DNA from: Actinoplanes sandaracinus
GTDB lineage: Bacteria > Actinomycetota > Actinomycetes > Mycobacteriales > Micromonosporaceae
Reading direction: 5' to 3'
Length of the DNA: 64,000 bases
Assembly: GCF_030009775.1 (NCBI RefSeq)
Contig: NZ_JASCTH010000011.1
Span: 62,001-126,000, forward strand
The notes beneath the pieces were generated by a model. That model searched no databases and was not told where the DNA came from. It saw nothing but the letters and a program-made list of their open reading frames with translations. The position numbers and the translations under genes are program-made. How positions within the stretch are numbered: position 1 is the first letter of the stretch; every line of letters starts with the position of its first letter. Shown here in pieces: positions 25,100 to 34,203 of the stretch.

Positions 25100-27472
25100 A
25101 TGGCCACCACATTCGCTGATCAACTCCGGTCGCTGCCCGACGAGGCGCTGGGCGCGCTCATACAGCTGCGTCCCGACCTCGTCGTCCCGGTTCCCGCTGA
25201 CATCTCGGCCCTCGCCGTTCGCGCGCAGTCCCGGAACTCGGTCGCCCGCTGCCTGGACGGCCTCGACGAGTTCACCCTCGCCATCCTCGACGCGGCCCGC
25301 CTCAGCCGGGCCGCCGACACGGCTCTGACCTCGGTCGACGCCATCCTGGAACTGGCCGCCGGCGTGCCGGAGGACGACGTCCGGCTCGCGGTCGACCGGC
25401 TCCGGGTGCGGTTCCTGCTGCACGGCCCACCCGAGGGACTCCAGGTCGTCGGCGCCGTCGACGAGGTCACCTCCCCCTACCCGGCAGGGCTCGGCCGGCC
25501 CGCCGACTTCCTCGACCCCCGCGCCGCGGTGCTCTGCGCCGACCGGGCCCGGCTGCGCCGCACCGTCCTGGCCGCCCCACCGGGCGCCCGCGCGGTCCTC
25601 GACCGGCTCGCCGCCGGTCCCCCGATCGGGGCGCTCACCCGCGAATCCGTCGCCGAACCCGTGCGCTGGCTGGTCGAACAGCACGTGCTGGTGCCCGTCT
25701 CGGAAACCGGCCGGACCCCCCATCCCGACGGTGACCTGGTCGAACTACCTCGTGAAGTGGGCATGCTGCTGCGCCGGGACACCGGCCCGCTCGGGATGCT
25801 GCGCCCCCTCCCGCCGATCCCGGACGGCCCGGCCCGCGACCCGAAAGCCGCCGACTCGGCCGGGGCCGGCCAGACCATGGAGGCGGTCCGGGCCACCGAG
25901 GCGCTCCTGGAGTCCCTCGCCGCCGAGCCGGCCGCTGTCCTGCGCACCGGAGGCCTCGGCGTCCGCGATCTGAAACGCCTGGCCAAGGCCGCCGGCATCG
26001 AGGAGGCCGGCGCGGCACTGCTCGTCGAGACGGCGTACGCGGCCGGCCTGCTCGGCGAGTCGGAGAGCGGCCAGTCCCCGTCCCAGGACGTCTTCCTGCC
26101 CACCGTGGCGTACGACCTGTGGCGCGCCACCGGCATCGCCCACCGCTGGGCCACCCTCGCCCGCGCCTGGCTCGCCATGACCCGGCAGCCCGGCCTGGTC
26201 GGCCGCCGCGACGAGCGGGACCGCCCGATCAACGCCCTCGCCCCGGACGCCGAACGGGCCGGAGCCCCGCTGGCCCGCCGGGAGGTCCTGACCGCCCTCG
26301 CCGACCTCACCGCCGGTTCGGCGCCGCCGGTCGACGACCTGCTGACCCTGCTGGCCTGGCAGGCGCCACGGCGGGCCCGCGGCCGGGAGAACGTGCACCG
26401 GGACGCGCTCACCGGGGCGGCCCTGCTCGGGGTGACCGGGCTGGGGGCGCTCACGTCGTACGCCCGCCTGCTGGCGACCGCTCCCGAAGCGGACGGCAGC
26501 GACCCGCTGGGGGTGCACCCGGAGGATGCGCACGCCGACGCGGTCCGGGCGCTGGACCGGCTGCTGCCCGCGCCGGTCGACCACATCCTGGTGCAGGCCG
26601 ACCTGAGCGTGGTCGTCCCCGGCCCGCCCGAACCCGAGCTGGCCGGCGAACTGGATGTGCTGGCCGAGCCGGAGTCAGCCGGCGGGGCGAGCGTCTTCCG
26701 GGTCACCCCGGCCAGCATCCGGCGGGCGCTCGACGTCGGCTATCAGGCCGCTGACCTGCACGAACTATTCCGGCGGCGGTCGCGGACAGCGGTGCCGCAG
26801 ACCCTGACCTACCTGATCGACGACGCCGCCCGGCGGCACGGCGGGTTGCGCAGCGGGTCGGCCGGCTCCTACCTGCGCAGCGACGACGAGGCGCTGCTCG
26901 CCGAGGTGGTCGCGGACAAGCGGCTCAGCACGCTGGACATGCGCAGAATCGCGCCGACCGTGCTGGTGAGCCCGCGCCCGGTGGCCCGCCTGCTGGGCGC
27001 GCTGCGTGAGGCCGGCTATGCGCCGGTCGCCGAGGACGCCGGCGGCACCACGGTCCTGACCAGGCCGAAAGCGCGGCGAGCGCCGACCCGGACCCCGCGG
27101 ATCGCCGAGCCCTCCGGCCCGGTGCTGACCGGCCCGCGGCTGGCCGGCGTGGTCGAACAACTGCGGCGCGGTGACCTCGCGACCCGCGCCGCCCGGCGTG
27201 CGCCCGTCACCGTGCGTGCCGCGCAGGGCCAGGCGGTCCCCGGCCTCACCGCGGTGCAGCAGCACACCCAGGCCATGGCGGTGCTCCAGCAGGCCGTCCG
27301 CGACAAGGTCCGCGTCTGGGTGGGTTATGTCGACTCACACGGCGCGACGCTGTCGCGGCTGGTCCGGCCGGTCTCGCTGAGCGCCGGTTACCTGCGGGCC
27401 GAGGACGAGCGTGGCGAGAGCCTGCACACCTTCGCCCTGCACCGCATCACCGCCGCCGTGACGGAGGACTAG
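25100..27472 (+). CDS. helicase-associated (XPB/Ssl2 N-terminal-like) protein
   Basis: 790 residues from ATG at 25100 (TTG at 25091 is also in frame). N-terminal FADQLRSLPDEALGALIQLR, repeated winged-helix-like segments, and a C-terminal part AVRDKVRVWVGYVDSHGA plus FALHRITAAV that resembles a WYL-like end. Actinobacteria commonly encode such a protein (Helicase_C_3 / helicase-associated domain) directly beside the XPB-type helicase, which here is found at 28711. There is no Walker motif, so it is not itself a helicase. The pair is thought to act in DNA repair, by homology only. Confidence 0.85.
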   Translation: MATTFADQLRSLPDEALGALIQLRPDLVVPVPADISALAVRAQSRNSVARCLDGLDEFTLAILDAARLSRAADTALTSVDAILELAAGVPEDDVRLAVDRLRVRFLLHGPPEGLQVVGAVDEVTSPYPAGLGRPADFLDPRAAVLCADRARLRRTVLAAPPGARAVLDRLAAGPPIGALTRESVAEPVRWLVEQHVLVPVSETGRTPHPDGDLVELPREVGMLLRRDTGPLGMLRPLPPIPDGPARDPKAADSAGAGQTMEAVRATEALLESLAAEPAAVLRTGGLGVRDLKRLAKAAGIEEAGAALLVETAYAAGLLGESESGQSPSQDVFLPTVAYDLWRATGIAHRWATLARAWLAMTRQPGLVGRRDERDRPINALAPDAERAGAPLARREVLTALADLTAGSAPPVDDLLTLLAWQAPRRARGRENVHRDALTGAALLGVTGLGALTSYARLLATAPEADGSDPLGVHPEDAHADAVRALDRLLPAPVDHILVQADLSVVVPGPPEPELAGELDVLAEPESAGGASVFRVTPASIRRALDVGYQAADLHELFRRRSRTAVPQTLTYLIDDAARRHGGLRSGSAGSYLRSDDEALLAEVVADKRLSTLDMRRIAPTVLVSPRPVARLLGALREAGYAPVAEDAGGTTVLTRPKARRAPTRTPRIAEPSGPVLTGPRLAGVVEQLRRGDLATRAARRAPVTVRAAQGQAVPGLTAVQQHTQAMAVLQQAVRDKVRVWVGYVDSHGATLSRLVRPVSLSAGYLRAEDERGESLHTFALHRITAAVTED

Positions 27473-27490
27473 CCCCACGAACATTGACTT

Positions 27491-27534
27491 GTGACTAGCT
27501 GCTTGGTGACAGTAGTCTCCAAGCAGCTAGTCAC
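27491..27534. repeat. perfect 16-bp inverted repeat
   Basis: GTGACTAGCTGCTTGG (27491-27506) and its exact complement (27519-27534) are separated by 12 nt. It lies 18 bp after the helicase-associated gene and about 55 bp before the Rpn-type gene. It could be a terminator without T-tract, or the edge of an inserted segment. Confidence 0.65.
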
Positions 27535-27588
27535 CAGCTCGTTCATGGGGAGGGCAGCACCATCACACCAACTGCCAACCAGTTCGAC

Positions 27589-28443
27589 GTGGCGTCGAAA
27601 CGCATCGTCAACACCAGTCCGGCCCGGTTCGGCAAGGTGTTCGGTATCGCCGTACCGAAGCAGGTCCGTCCCGGCGCCACCGAACTCAACCTCGCCGAGA
27701 TCCACGCGGACCGACGCAACGCCGACCTGGTCCTGACCGGCGGCGACCGGGTCGTTCATCTGGAATTCCAGCACCGTGCCGATCCAGCGATGGCGGACCG
27801 GATGTTGATCTATCGCAGCCTGCTGCGGGTCGAGCCTGCCTGCGCCGGCAAAGAGATTCAGCAACACGTCATCGTTCTCGGCAAAGGCACGAGCCCGAGC
27901 CAGATCGACGAATCACCTGACCTGGTTTTCACCTTCGAGACGCACTACGCCCGGGACGTCGATCCAGCCGAAGCACTCGCGGACCCGCTAACGGCACCGT
28001 GGGCCATACTCGCTGCGGCACGGAGCGACGCTGAGCGGATCGCCCGACTTGAGGAGATCCTGCGAGCCGTGACATCCGCCGAATCAGAGTCCCTCGTCCG
28101 AGATCTGACCATGACCACACTGACTTTTGCCGCCATCACGATGAAGCGCGAAGATATTGAGAGAGTCCTGAGGGAGGCCGGCATGCCCGCTGACATGATT
28201 CGTGACACCGAGTTCGCGCAGGAACTCATCGACGAAGGCCGCGTTGAGGGCCTCGCCGAAGGCCGTGCTGAGGGACGACTTTTCAGCACCCGGAGCAATG
28301 TCGTCAGGCTTCTACGGCACCGAGGCGTCGATGAGGGGCGAACTGACGCGATCGCCGCGGCACTCATCGAGCAGGACATCGACACCGCGGCTGAGCGGGC
28401 CGCTTTCGACGATCTGACCGAGCTCACGAGCCTCGGCGAGTAA
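27589..28443 (+). CDS. Rpn-family / PD-(D/E)XK transposase-like protein
   Basis: 284 residues from GTG at 27589. The frame is open upstream to about 27550, where GGAGG is found, so the true N-terminus may include ANQFDV. The nuclease-type core is AEIHADRRNADLVLTGGDRV followed by HLEFQHRADPAMADRMLIYR (the D...E-x-Q motif of Rpn/YadD-type proteins). The C-terminus has AQELIDEGRVEGLAEGRAEG, the family's characteristic E/G/R helical tail. Such proteins are recombination-promoting nuclease or transposase relatives. It interrupts the helicase pair, and its base composition is lower in GC than its neighbours. Confidence 0.8.
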   Translation: MASKRIVNTSPARFGKVFGIAVPKQVRPGATELNLAEIHADRRNADLVLTGGDRVVHLEFQHRADPAMADRMLIYRSLLRVEPACAGKEIQQHVIVLGKGTSPSQIDESPDLVFTFETHYARDVDPAEALADPLTAPWAILAAARSDAERIARLEEILRAVTSAESESLVRDLTMTTLTFAAITMKREDIERVLREAGMPADMIRDTEFAQELIDEGRVEGLAEGRAEGRLFSTRSNVVRLLRHRGVDEGRTDAIAAALIEQDIDTAAERAAFDDLTELTSLGE

Positions 28444-28460
28444 CGGACTGATGGCAGGCG

Positions 28461-28496
28461 GTGGGTGGTGCACCCCCGATCACCGGCACCACCCAC
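28461..28496 (+). terminator. hairpin after the Rpn-type gene
   Basis: GTGGGTGGTG (28461-28470) pairs with CACCACCCAC (28487-28496), 18 nt after the stop codon; loop 16 nt. A stem-type terminator without U-tract, as is usual in high-GC actinobacteria. Confidence 0.5.
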
Positions 28497-28710
28497 GCCC
28501 TCACCGCCTACATACACGCTGGATAGCCACAAGAAGTTGCATGCGACTTCGTTAACGCGTTCCCGACGCGCTGCGCCTGTGTCGTGTGTCACACCCCGAC
28601 GACGCGAAGAGTCACCCGTAAAGACCGACGCGAAAACGGCCGCGAAAGGTTGTACGCGAAATCCGTGGCACACTTGAGGGTCGTCTTTTGGCTCTTCGGA
28701 AGGTGTACGG

Positions 28711-30372
28711 GTGAGCAGCGGACCACTGATCGTGCAGTCGGACAAAACCCTGCTCCTGGAGGTGGATCATCCGGACGCTCAGGCCTGCCGGATGGCGATC
28801 GCGCCGTTCGCGGAGCTGGAGCGGTCGCCGGAGCACGTGCACACCTATCGGCTGACCCCACTGGGCCTGTGGAACTCCCGGGCCGCCGGCCACGACGCGG
28901 AAAGCGTCGTCGACTCGCTGATCAAGTTCTCCCGCTATCCGGTTCCGCACGCGCTGCTGGTCGACGTCGCCGAGACGATGGACCGATACGGCCGTTTGCA
29001 GCTGCTCAACGACCCGGTGCACGGCCTGGTCCTGCGCGGCCTCGACAAGATCGTGCTGATCGAGGTGGCCAAGTCGAAAAAGCTGGCCGGCATGCTCGGC
29101 GCCCGGATCGACGACGAGACGATCGCGGTGCACGGCTCGGAGCGCGGCCGCCTCAAGCAGGCGCTGCTCAAGCTGGGCTGGCCGGCCGAGGACCTGGCGG
29201 GTTATGTCGACGGCGAGGCCCACGAGATCGAGCTGGCGCAGGACGGGTGGACGCTCCGGTCGTACCAGCAAGAGGCCGTCGACGGTTTCTGGGCCGGCGG
29301 TTCCGGTGTCGTCGTGCTGCCCTGTGGCGCCGGTAAGACGCTGGTCGGCGCGGCGGCGATGGCCACGGCCAAGGCGACCACGCTGATCCTGGTGACGAAC
29401 ACGGTCGCCGGCCGGCAGTGGAAACGGGAACTGATCGCGCGCACGTCGCTCACCGAGGAGGAGATCGGCGAGTACAGCGGCGAGCGCAAGGAGATCCGCC
29501 CGGTCACCATCGCGACATACCAGGTGCTCACCGCCCGTCGCGGTGGCGCTTTCACCCATCTCGACCTGTTCGGCGCCCGCGACTGGGGCCTGGTCATCTA
29601 TGACGAGGTGCACCTGTTGCCGGCCCCGATCTTCCGGTTCACCGCCGACCTGCAGGCCCGCCGCCGGCTCGGCCTCACCGCGACGCTGGTCCGCGAGGAC
29701 GGCCGGGAGGGCGACGTCTTCTCGCTGATCGGCCCGAAACGCTACGACGCCCCGTGGAAGGACATCGAGTCGCAGGGCTGGATCGCCCCGGCCGAGTGCG
29801 TCGAGGTGCGGGTCACTCTGACCGAGACGGAGCGCATGTCGTATGCGGTGACCGAAGCCGAGGAGCGTTACCGGGTGGCGGCCTCCGCCCGTACCAAACT
29901 GCCGGTGGTGAAGGCCTTGGTCGACAAGCACCCGACGGAGCAGGTGCTGGTGATCGGCGGCTTCCTGGACCAGTTGCACGAGTTGGGCGAGTTCCTGGAC
30001 GCCCCGATCGTGCAGGGTTCGACGACGAACAAGGAGCGGGAGCGGCTGTTCGACGCCTTCCGTGACGGTTCGCTGCGCACGCTGGTGTTGTCGAAGGTCG
30101 GCAACTTCTCCATCGACCTGCCCGAGGCGGCGGTGGCGATCCAGGTGTCCGGCACGTTCGGCTCGCGGCAGGAGGAGGCGCAGCGCCTGGGCCGGGTGCT
30201 GCGGCCGAAGGGCGACGGCCGGCAGGCGCACTTCTACACGGTCGTCTCCCGCGACACGATCGACACCGAGTACGCGGCTCACCGTCAGCGTTTCCTCGCC
30301 GAGCAGGGCTACGCCTACAAGATCATCGACGCGGACGACGTCCTCGGCCCGCAGCTCCCCAAGATCGACTGA
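28711..30372 (+). CDS. XPB-type DNA repair helicase (SF2)
   Basis: 553 residues from GTG at 28711. Order: N-terminal helicase-associated domain (1-180), Q-like RSYQQEAVDGFWAGG, Walker A LPCGAGKT (about 203-210), DEVH box in VIYDEVHLLPAP, motif III GLTATLVREDGREGD, then the C-terminal domain with QVLVIGGFLDQL, motif V SKVGNFSIDLPEA and motif VI RQEEAQRLGRVLRP. This is the bacterial XPB/Ssl2 branch, a 3'-5' helicase. The partner helicase-associated protein is 1.2 kb upstream, separated by the Rpn-type gene. Confidence 0.93.
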   Translation: MSSGPLIVQSDKTLLLEVDHPDAQACRMAIAPFAELERSPEHVHTYRLTPLGLWNSRAAGHDAESVVDSLIKFSRYPVPHALLVDVAETMDRYGRLQLLNDPVHGLVLRGLDKIVLIEVAKSKKLAGMLGARIDDETIAVHGSERGRLKQALLKLGWPAEDLAGYVDGEAHEIELAQDGWTLRSYQQEAVDGFWAGGSGVVVLPCGAGKTLVGAAAMATAKATTLILVTNTVAGRQWKRELIARTSLTEEEIGEYSGERKEIRPVTIATYQVLTARRGGAFTHLDLFGARDWGLVIYDEVHLLPAPIFRFTADLQARRRLGLTATLVREDGREGDVFSLIGPKRYDAPWKDIESQGWIAPAECVEVRVTLTETERMSYAVTEAEERYRVAASARTKLPVVKALVDKHPTEQVLVIGGFLDQLHELGEFLDAPIVQGSTTNKERERLFDAFRDGSLRTLVLSKVGNFSIDLPEAAVAIQVSGTFGSRQEEAQRLGRVLRPKGDGRQAHFYTVVSRDTIDTEYAAHRQRFLAEQGYAYKIIDADDVLGPQLPKID

Positions 30373-30389
30373 GTGACATACTCCCGTGC

Positions 30390-30848
30390 GTGAATGTGAC
30401 GGGGTCGCACCAGTTCGGTTATCGGGAGATCCGGCGGGTCAGCATGGAGGCGCTCGGCAAGAAGCGTTACGGCATGTGGATCCTTGGAGCCCTGCTCCTG
30501 CTCTGCACCGCGCTGAAGCCTGAAGGGGCCGGTCTGCTGCCCTGGTTCGCCGTTTTCATGCTGGCGTTCCCCGATCTCATCGCGTACGTCACCTGGCATC
30601 CCCAGCGGCAGATCAACGCCCACCCTGTCCACTACGAACTCGACGACGCCGAGATCCGGATCCGGACGATCAGCAGCGAGGTCAAGCTGGCCTGGGCGGG
30701 GTTGACCTGGATCCGGCCGTACAAGCGCATGTGGCTGATCCGGCACGGCGCCGCCCAGACGGTGATCCCCCGGGCCGCTTTCAGCCCGGAGGACCTGGTC
30801 ACCCTGGACGCCTTCTTCGCCGCCCGCGGCATCCAGGCCGCCGCCTAG
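30390..30848 (+). CDS. YcxB-like membrane protein
   Basis: 152 residues from GTG at 30390, 17 bp after the helicase stop. Two hydrophobic helices (about 29-43 and 49-67) are followed by a cytoplasmic beta-rich domain with HYELDDAEIRIRTISSEVKL and WAGLTWIRPYKRMWLIRHG, the YcxB-type C-terminal pattern. Function unknown. Close spacing suggests co-transcription with the helicase, though a functional link is unlikely. Confidence 0.7.
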   Translation: MNVTGSHQFGYREIRRVSMEALGKKRYGMWILGALLLLCTALKPEGAGLLPWFAVFMLAFPDLIAYVTWHPQRQINAHPVHYELDDAEIRIRTISSEVKLAWAGLTWIRPYKRMWLIRHGAAQTVIPRAAFSPEDLVTLDAFFAARGIQAAA

Positions 30849-30863
30849 CGTCCGCCGACCCGG

Positions 30864-31379
30864 TTACGGCGACGGCAGCCGGCCGGGTCGGAGGCGGGTG
30901 GGCAGGCCCGCCAGCATCAGGCCGAGGAGGGCACCGACGGTGTTGTGGACCACGTCGACGGCGTCGCCGCCTCGGCCGATGAAGGCCTGCCACAACTCGA
31001 TCGTGAAGGTCAGGGCGGCAAGCAGGCCGAGGATCGCGGCGGGCCGCCGCCAGAGCAACCCGGCCAGCAGGCCGAGCGGCAGGAACAGGCCGATGTTGGC
31101 GATCTTCTCGCGGCTTCCGGCGAATTCCCCGACGAGGTACGCCGGATCGCCGAAGCCGTCCAGATAGGACGGAATCAGCACCGGTGACGGCCGCCAGGAG
31201 ACGGTGATGGCCGTCGCCGACAGGACCGCGCCGAGCGTGAAAACGAAGAGCGCGCCGAGCCGGGGCCGGTCGGGGCGCGCCCGGCGGCCCAGCGGCCAGG
31301 CCAGGCCCGCGCTGATCGCCAGAATCGTCATCAGCGCCGGCTGGCTGATGACGGCCAGCACCATGTCGAGAGTGAGCAT
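30864..31379 (-). CDS. VanZ family membrane protein
   Basis: 171 residues from ATG at 31379. Four or five TM helices with the VanZ hallmarks: EKIANIGLFLPLGLLAGLLW, FTIELWQAFIGRGGDAVDVV (Glu-Gln and Asp residues) and HNTVGALLGLMLAGL. VanZ proteins are linked to teicoplanin resistance in enterococci, but the family is broad and this member has no van genes nearby. Convergent with the YcxB-like gene. Confidence 0.85.
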   Translation of the reverse strand: MLTLDMVLAVISQPALMTILAISAGLAWPLGRRARPDRPRLGALFVFTLGAVLSATAITVSWRPSPVLIPSYLDGFGDPAYLVGEFAGSREKIANIGLFLPLGLLAGLLWRRPAAILGLLAALTFTIELWQAFIGRGGDAVDVVHNTVGALLGLMLAGLPTRLRPGRLPSP

Positions 31380-31488
31380 GCCGCCTAACAGAGTTTCTTG
31401 CGGGCGGCGGAGACGGTCAGCACGAGTGGCTTCCCTCCGTCGAGAATGACTGCGGGCGCAGAGTACGCCCCGCGATCAAGGGTTCGGC

Positions 31489-32208
31489 CTACCCGACGGT
31501 TCCCCATTGGATGGACAGGCGGGTCGCGGCGCGCTCGGCGCGGATCTCCATCAGGTCGCCGAGGATCACGGCGCGGTCCACGACCACCGGCCGGTCGTCC
31601 ATCGCGAAGGTGGTGCGTTCGCTGATGAAGACCGCCTCGCCGGCCGGCCGTCGCAGGTGGCCGGCGATCGGGTCGGTGAGCAGCCCCGGAACGATCCGCT
31701 CCGAGGCGCGCACGATCGTGACCCCGGCCTCGGCCAGAGCCGTGTAGAGCGAGATCCTCCGGAAGTCCTCGCCGAGCACGCGGGAGCCGTACGGCTCCGG
31801 GACCCACGAGGTCTGATGGATCACCGGACGGCCGCCGAGCAGCCGCAACCGCTCCAGCCGCAGCGACGGCTCTCCGGTGCCCGGGTCGGCGTCCACCGTC
31901 GCGGCGATCACCTGGGTGGTCACGTCGTGGCCCTGTTCGCGCAGGTCCTCGACGAAGCTGCGCAGCGTGTCGACCCGGTAGGCGGCCTGCACCGGCGCGA
32001 TGTAGGTGCCCCGCCCGGGCTGCTGAACGATCAGCCCGTCGTCCCGCAGTTCCTGGAGGGCCTGGCGCAGCGTCATCAGCGTGACCCCGTACTGAGCGCT
32101 GAGGTCGCGCTGCGCCGGCAGCGTGTCACCGGGCCGGTAGACCCCGTCCCGGATCTTCTCGGCCAGATCGGCGGCGATACGCCGGTACGCGGGAACCCTG
32201 CCACTCAC
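31489..32208 (-). CDS. GntR/HutC-family regulator with UTRA domain
   Basis: 239 residues. Winged-helix domain (1-72): YRRIAADLAEKIRDGVYRPG, LPAQRDLSAQYGVTLMTLRQ and the wing DDGLIVQQPGRGTYIAPV. UTRA effector domain (about 90-235): LRLERLRLLGGRPVIHQTSW and AVFISERTTFAMDDRPVVVD. It follows trpA by 18 bp on the same strand and so belongs to the trpB-trpA operon. The double palindrome before trpB is the natural candidate for its operator. The effector (a Trp-related metabolite?) is a guess. Confidence 0.9.
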   Translation of the reverse strand: MSGRVPAYRRIAADLAEKIRDGVYRPGDTLPAQRDLSAQYGVTLMTLRQALQELRDDGLIVQQPGRGTYIAPVQAAYRVDTLRSFVEDLREQGHDVTTQVIAATVDADPGTGEPSLRLERLRLLGGRPVIHQTSWVPEPYGSRVLGEDFRRISLYTALAEAGVTIVRASERIVPGLLTDPIAGHLRRPAGEAVFISERTTFAMDDRPVVVDRAVILGDLMEIRAERAATRLSIQWGTVG

Positions 32209-32226
32209 GGCACACAGTCTGTCCCA

Positions 32227-33000
32227 TCAGCGAACAGAGGCGTCGAGTGCCGTCCGGAACCCGGCCAGGACAGCGCCGAGTTCTTCCGGTGTGCCGCCGT
32301 CGAGGATCCGCCGCATCAGGGCGGCCCCGATCACCACCCCGTCCGCGGATTCCGCGGCGGTGACGGCGTCCTCATGGGTGGCGATGCCGAAGGCGAGCAG
32401 GACCGGCCGGTCGGTGAGCCGCCGCAGGTCGCCGGCGAGGCGGCCGCCCGACGCGGCGAACCGTGCGCCGGTCGTGCCCATCACCGAGACCGCGTAGACG
32501 AAGCCCCGTGACGCCCGGGCGATCTCGGCGAGCCGGTCCGGCGGTGTGGTCGGCGCGGCCAGCAGGGTCAGCTCGACGCCGGCCGCCTCAGCCGAGGCTG
32601 CCAGTGGAAGCGCCTCATCGACCGGCACGTCCGGCACGATCAGCCCACGGATCCCGGCGGCGGCCAGATCGCCGCAGAACGACGGGCTGTGGGCGACCAG
32701 GTTGTAGTAGGTCATCGCGATCAGTGGGACGTCGATCTCGGCCCTGGCCACCTCGTCGAGCAGGCCGCGGACGGTCACGCCGCGCCGCAGTGCCCGGTCC
32801 GAGGCCTCCTGGATGGTGGGCCCGTCCAGGATCGGATCGGAGAACGGCAGGCCGATCTCGATGGCGTCGGCGCCGTTGCGGGCGTACTCCTGCAGGTAGC
32901 TGATCCAGTCCGGCCGGATGCCGCCGGTCAGGTAGGGCACCAGCAACGACCGGCCACCGGTCCGGCCGTAACGCAGACGGTCCTCGACGATCGAGCTCAT
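32227..33000 (-). CDS. trpA: tryptophan synthase alpha subunit
   Basis: 257 residues from ATG at 33000, overlapping the trpB stop by 4 nt. Contains LLVPYLTGGIRPDW, then ADAIEIGLPFSDPILDGPTI holding the catalytic Glu and Asp. IAMTYYNLVAHSPSFC and GLIVPDVPVDEALPL follow, and FVYAVSVMGTTGAR and GVVIGAALMRRI form the phosphate-binding part. It cleaves indole-3-glycerol phosphate to indole for TrpB. No other trp genes are adjacent, so this is a stand-alone trpBA unit. Confidence 0.94.
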   Translation of the reverse strand: MSSIVEDRLRYGRTGGRSLLVPYLTGGIRPDWISYLQEYARNGADAIEIGLPFSDPILDGPTIQEASDRALRRGVTVRGLLDEVARAEIDVPLIAMTYYNLVAHSPSFCGDLAAAGIRGLIVPDVPVDEALPLAASAEAAGVELTLLAAPTTPPDRLAEIARASRGFVYAVSVMGTTGARFAASGGRLAGDLRRLTDRPVLLAFGIATHEDAVTAAESADGVVIGAALMRRILDGGTPEELGAVLAGFRTALDASVR

Positions 33001-34193
33001 GACGCCGCCATCAGGGTCGCGACGTCCTTGTCGCCCCGCCCGGAGAGCGTCACCAGCACCGTCGACCAGGGTGGGAGCTCACCCGACTCGGCGGCGCGGA
33101 TCACCCAGGCGATGGCGTGCGCCGACTCCAGCGCCGGCAGGATCCCTTCGGTACGCGCCAGCCGCCGCACAGCCGGGATGACCTCGGCGTCGCCGACCGT
33201 GACGTACCGGGCCCGGCCGGTGTCGTTGAGGTGTGCGTGTTCCGGCCCGACGCCGGGATAATCCAGTCCGGGCGCGATCGAGTGGGCCTCGGCGACCTGC
33301 CCGTTCTCGTCCTGAACCAGGTAGGACCGGAATCCGTGCAGCACTCCGACCTGCCCGAACGCGATCGCCGCGCCGCCCTCGGCCTCGACACCGATGAGCT
33401 GCGCCCCGGTGTCGGCGAATCCGGCGAACGTGCCGGCCGCGTTCGAGCCGCCGCCGACGCAGGCGACCACGTAATCGGGGATGCCGGTGGTCAGTTCGGC
33501 CGCGCACTGCCGGCGGGCCTCGTCGCCGATGACCCGCTGGAACTCCCGGACCATCCACGGGTACGGGTGCGGCCCCATCACCGAGCCGAGGCAGTAGTGG
33601 GCCTCGTCGACGCAGGTCACCCACTGCCGCATGGCCTCGCTGGTGGCGTCCTTGAGGGTGCGGGTGCCGCCGGTCACCGGGATCACCTCGGCACCGAGCA
33701 TCCTCATCCGGTAGACGTTGAGCGCCTGCCGCTCCATGTCGACCTCGCCCATGAAGACCGTCGCCGACAGGCCGAGCAAGGCCGCGGCGGTGGCGGTGGC
33801 GACGCCGTGCGATCCGGCGCCGGTCTCGGCGAGCAGCCGGGTCTTGCCCATCCGCCGGGCGAGCAGGGCCTGCCCCAGCACATTGTTGATCTTGTGGGAG
33901 CCGGTGTGCGCCAGGTCTTCGCGCTTGAGCAGCACGTTGACGCCGAGTTCGGCGGAGAGCCGCCAGGCCGGGGTGAGCGCGGTGGGCCGCCCGGCGTGCA
34001 CGGCCAGCAGCCGGTCGAGATCGCGGCGGAACCGCGGGTCGGCCCAGGCGTCCCGGAACGCCTCCTCCACCGCGGCGCAGGCCGGGATCAGTGACTCGGG
34101 CACGTAGCGGCCGCCGTGGTCGCCGAATCTGCCGGGCGAGCCGGGGTCGCTCATGACACTGGCGGCCGGCGCCGGGAGCGCGATCTCGGTCAT
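32997..34193 (-). CDS. trpB: tryptophan synthase beta subunit
   Basis: 398 residues from ATG at 34193, with GGAGGT 4 nt upstream. GRFGDHGGRYVPESL at the N-terminus; PLP lysine in REDLAHTGSHKINNVLGQAL; LLAETGAGSHGVATATAAAL with the catalytic Glu; GEVDMERQALNVYRMRMLGA; phosphate loop CVGGGSNAAGTF. This is a canonical TrpB1 type. It condenses indole and serine to tryptophan. It is first gene of a trpB-trpA-gntR operon behind a palindromic operator. Confidence 0.95.
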   Translation of the reverse strand: MTEIALPAPAASVMSDPGSPGRFGDHGGRYVPESLIPACAAVEEAFRDAWADPRFRRDLDRLLAVHAGRPTALTPAWRLSAELGVNVLLKREDLAHTGSHKINNVLGQALLARRMGKTRLLAETGAGSHGVATATAAALLGLSATVFMGEVDMERQALNVYRMRMLGAEVIPVTGGTRTLKDATSEAMRQWVTCVDEAHYCLGSVMGPHPYPWMVREFQRVIGDEARRQCAAELTTGIPDYVVACVGGGSNAAGTFAGFADTGAQLIGVEAEGGAAIAFGQVGVLHGFRSYLVQDENGQVAEAHSIAPGLDYPGVGPEHAHLNDTGRARYVTVGDAEVIPAVRRLARTEGILPALESAHAIAWVIRAAESGELPPWSTVLVTLSGRGDKDVATLMAAS

Positions 34194-34203
34194 GACACCT
34201 CCA

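Noticed and set aside
24583..25119. Plus-strand 178-codon Arg/Pro-rich frame
   Set aside because: It overlaps the small minus-strand gene with a strong ribosome site and has no family resemblance.
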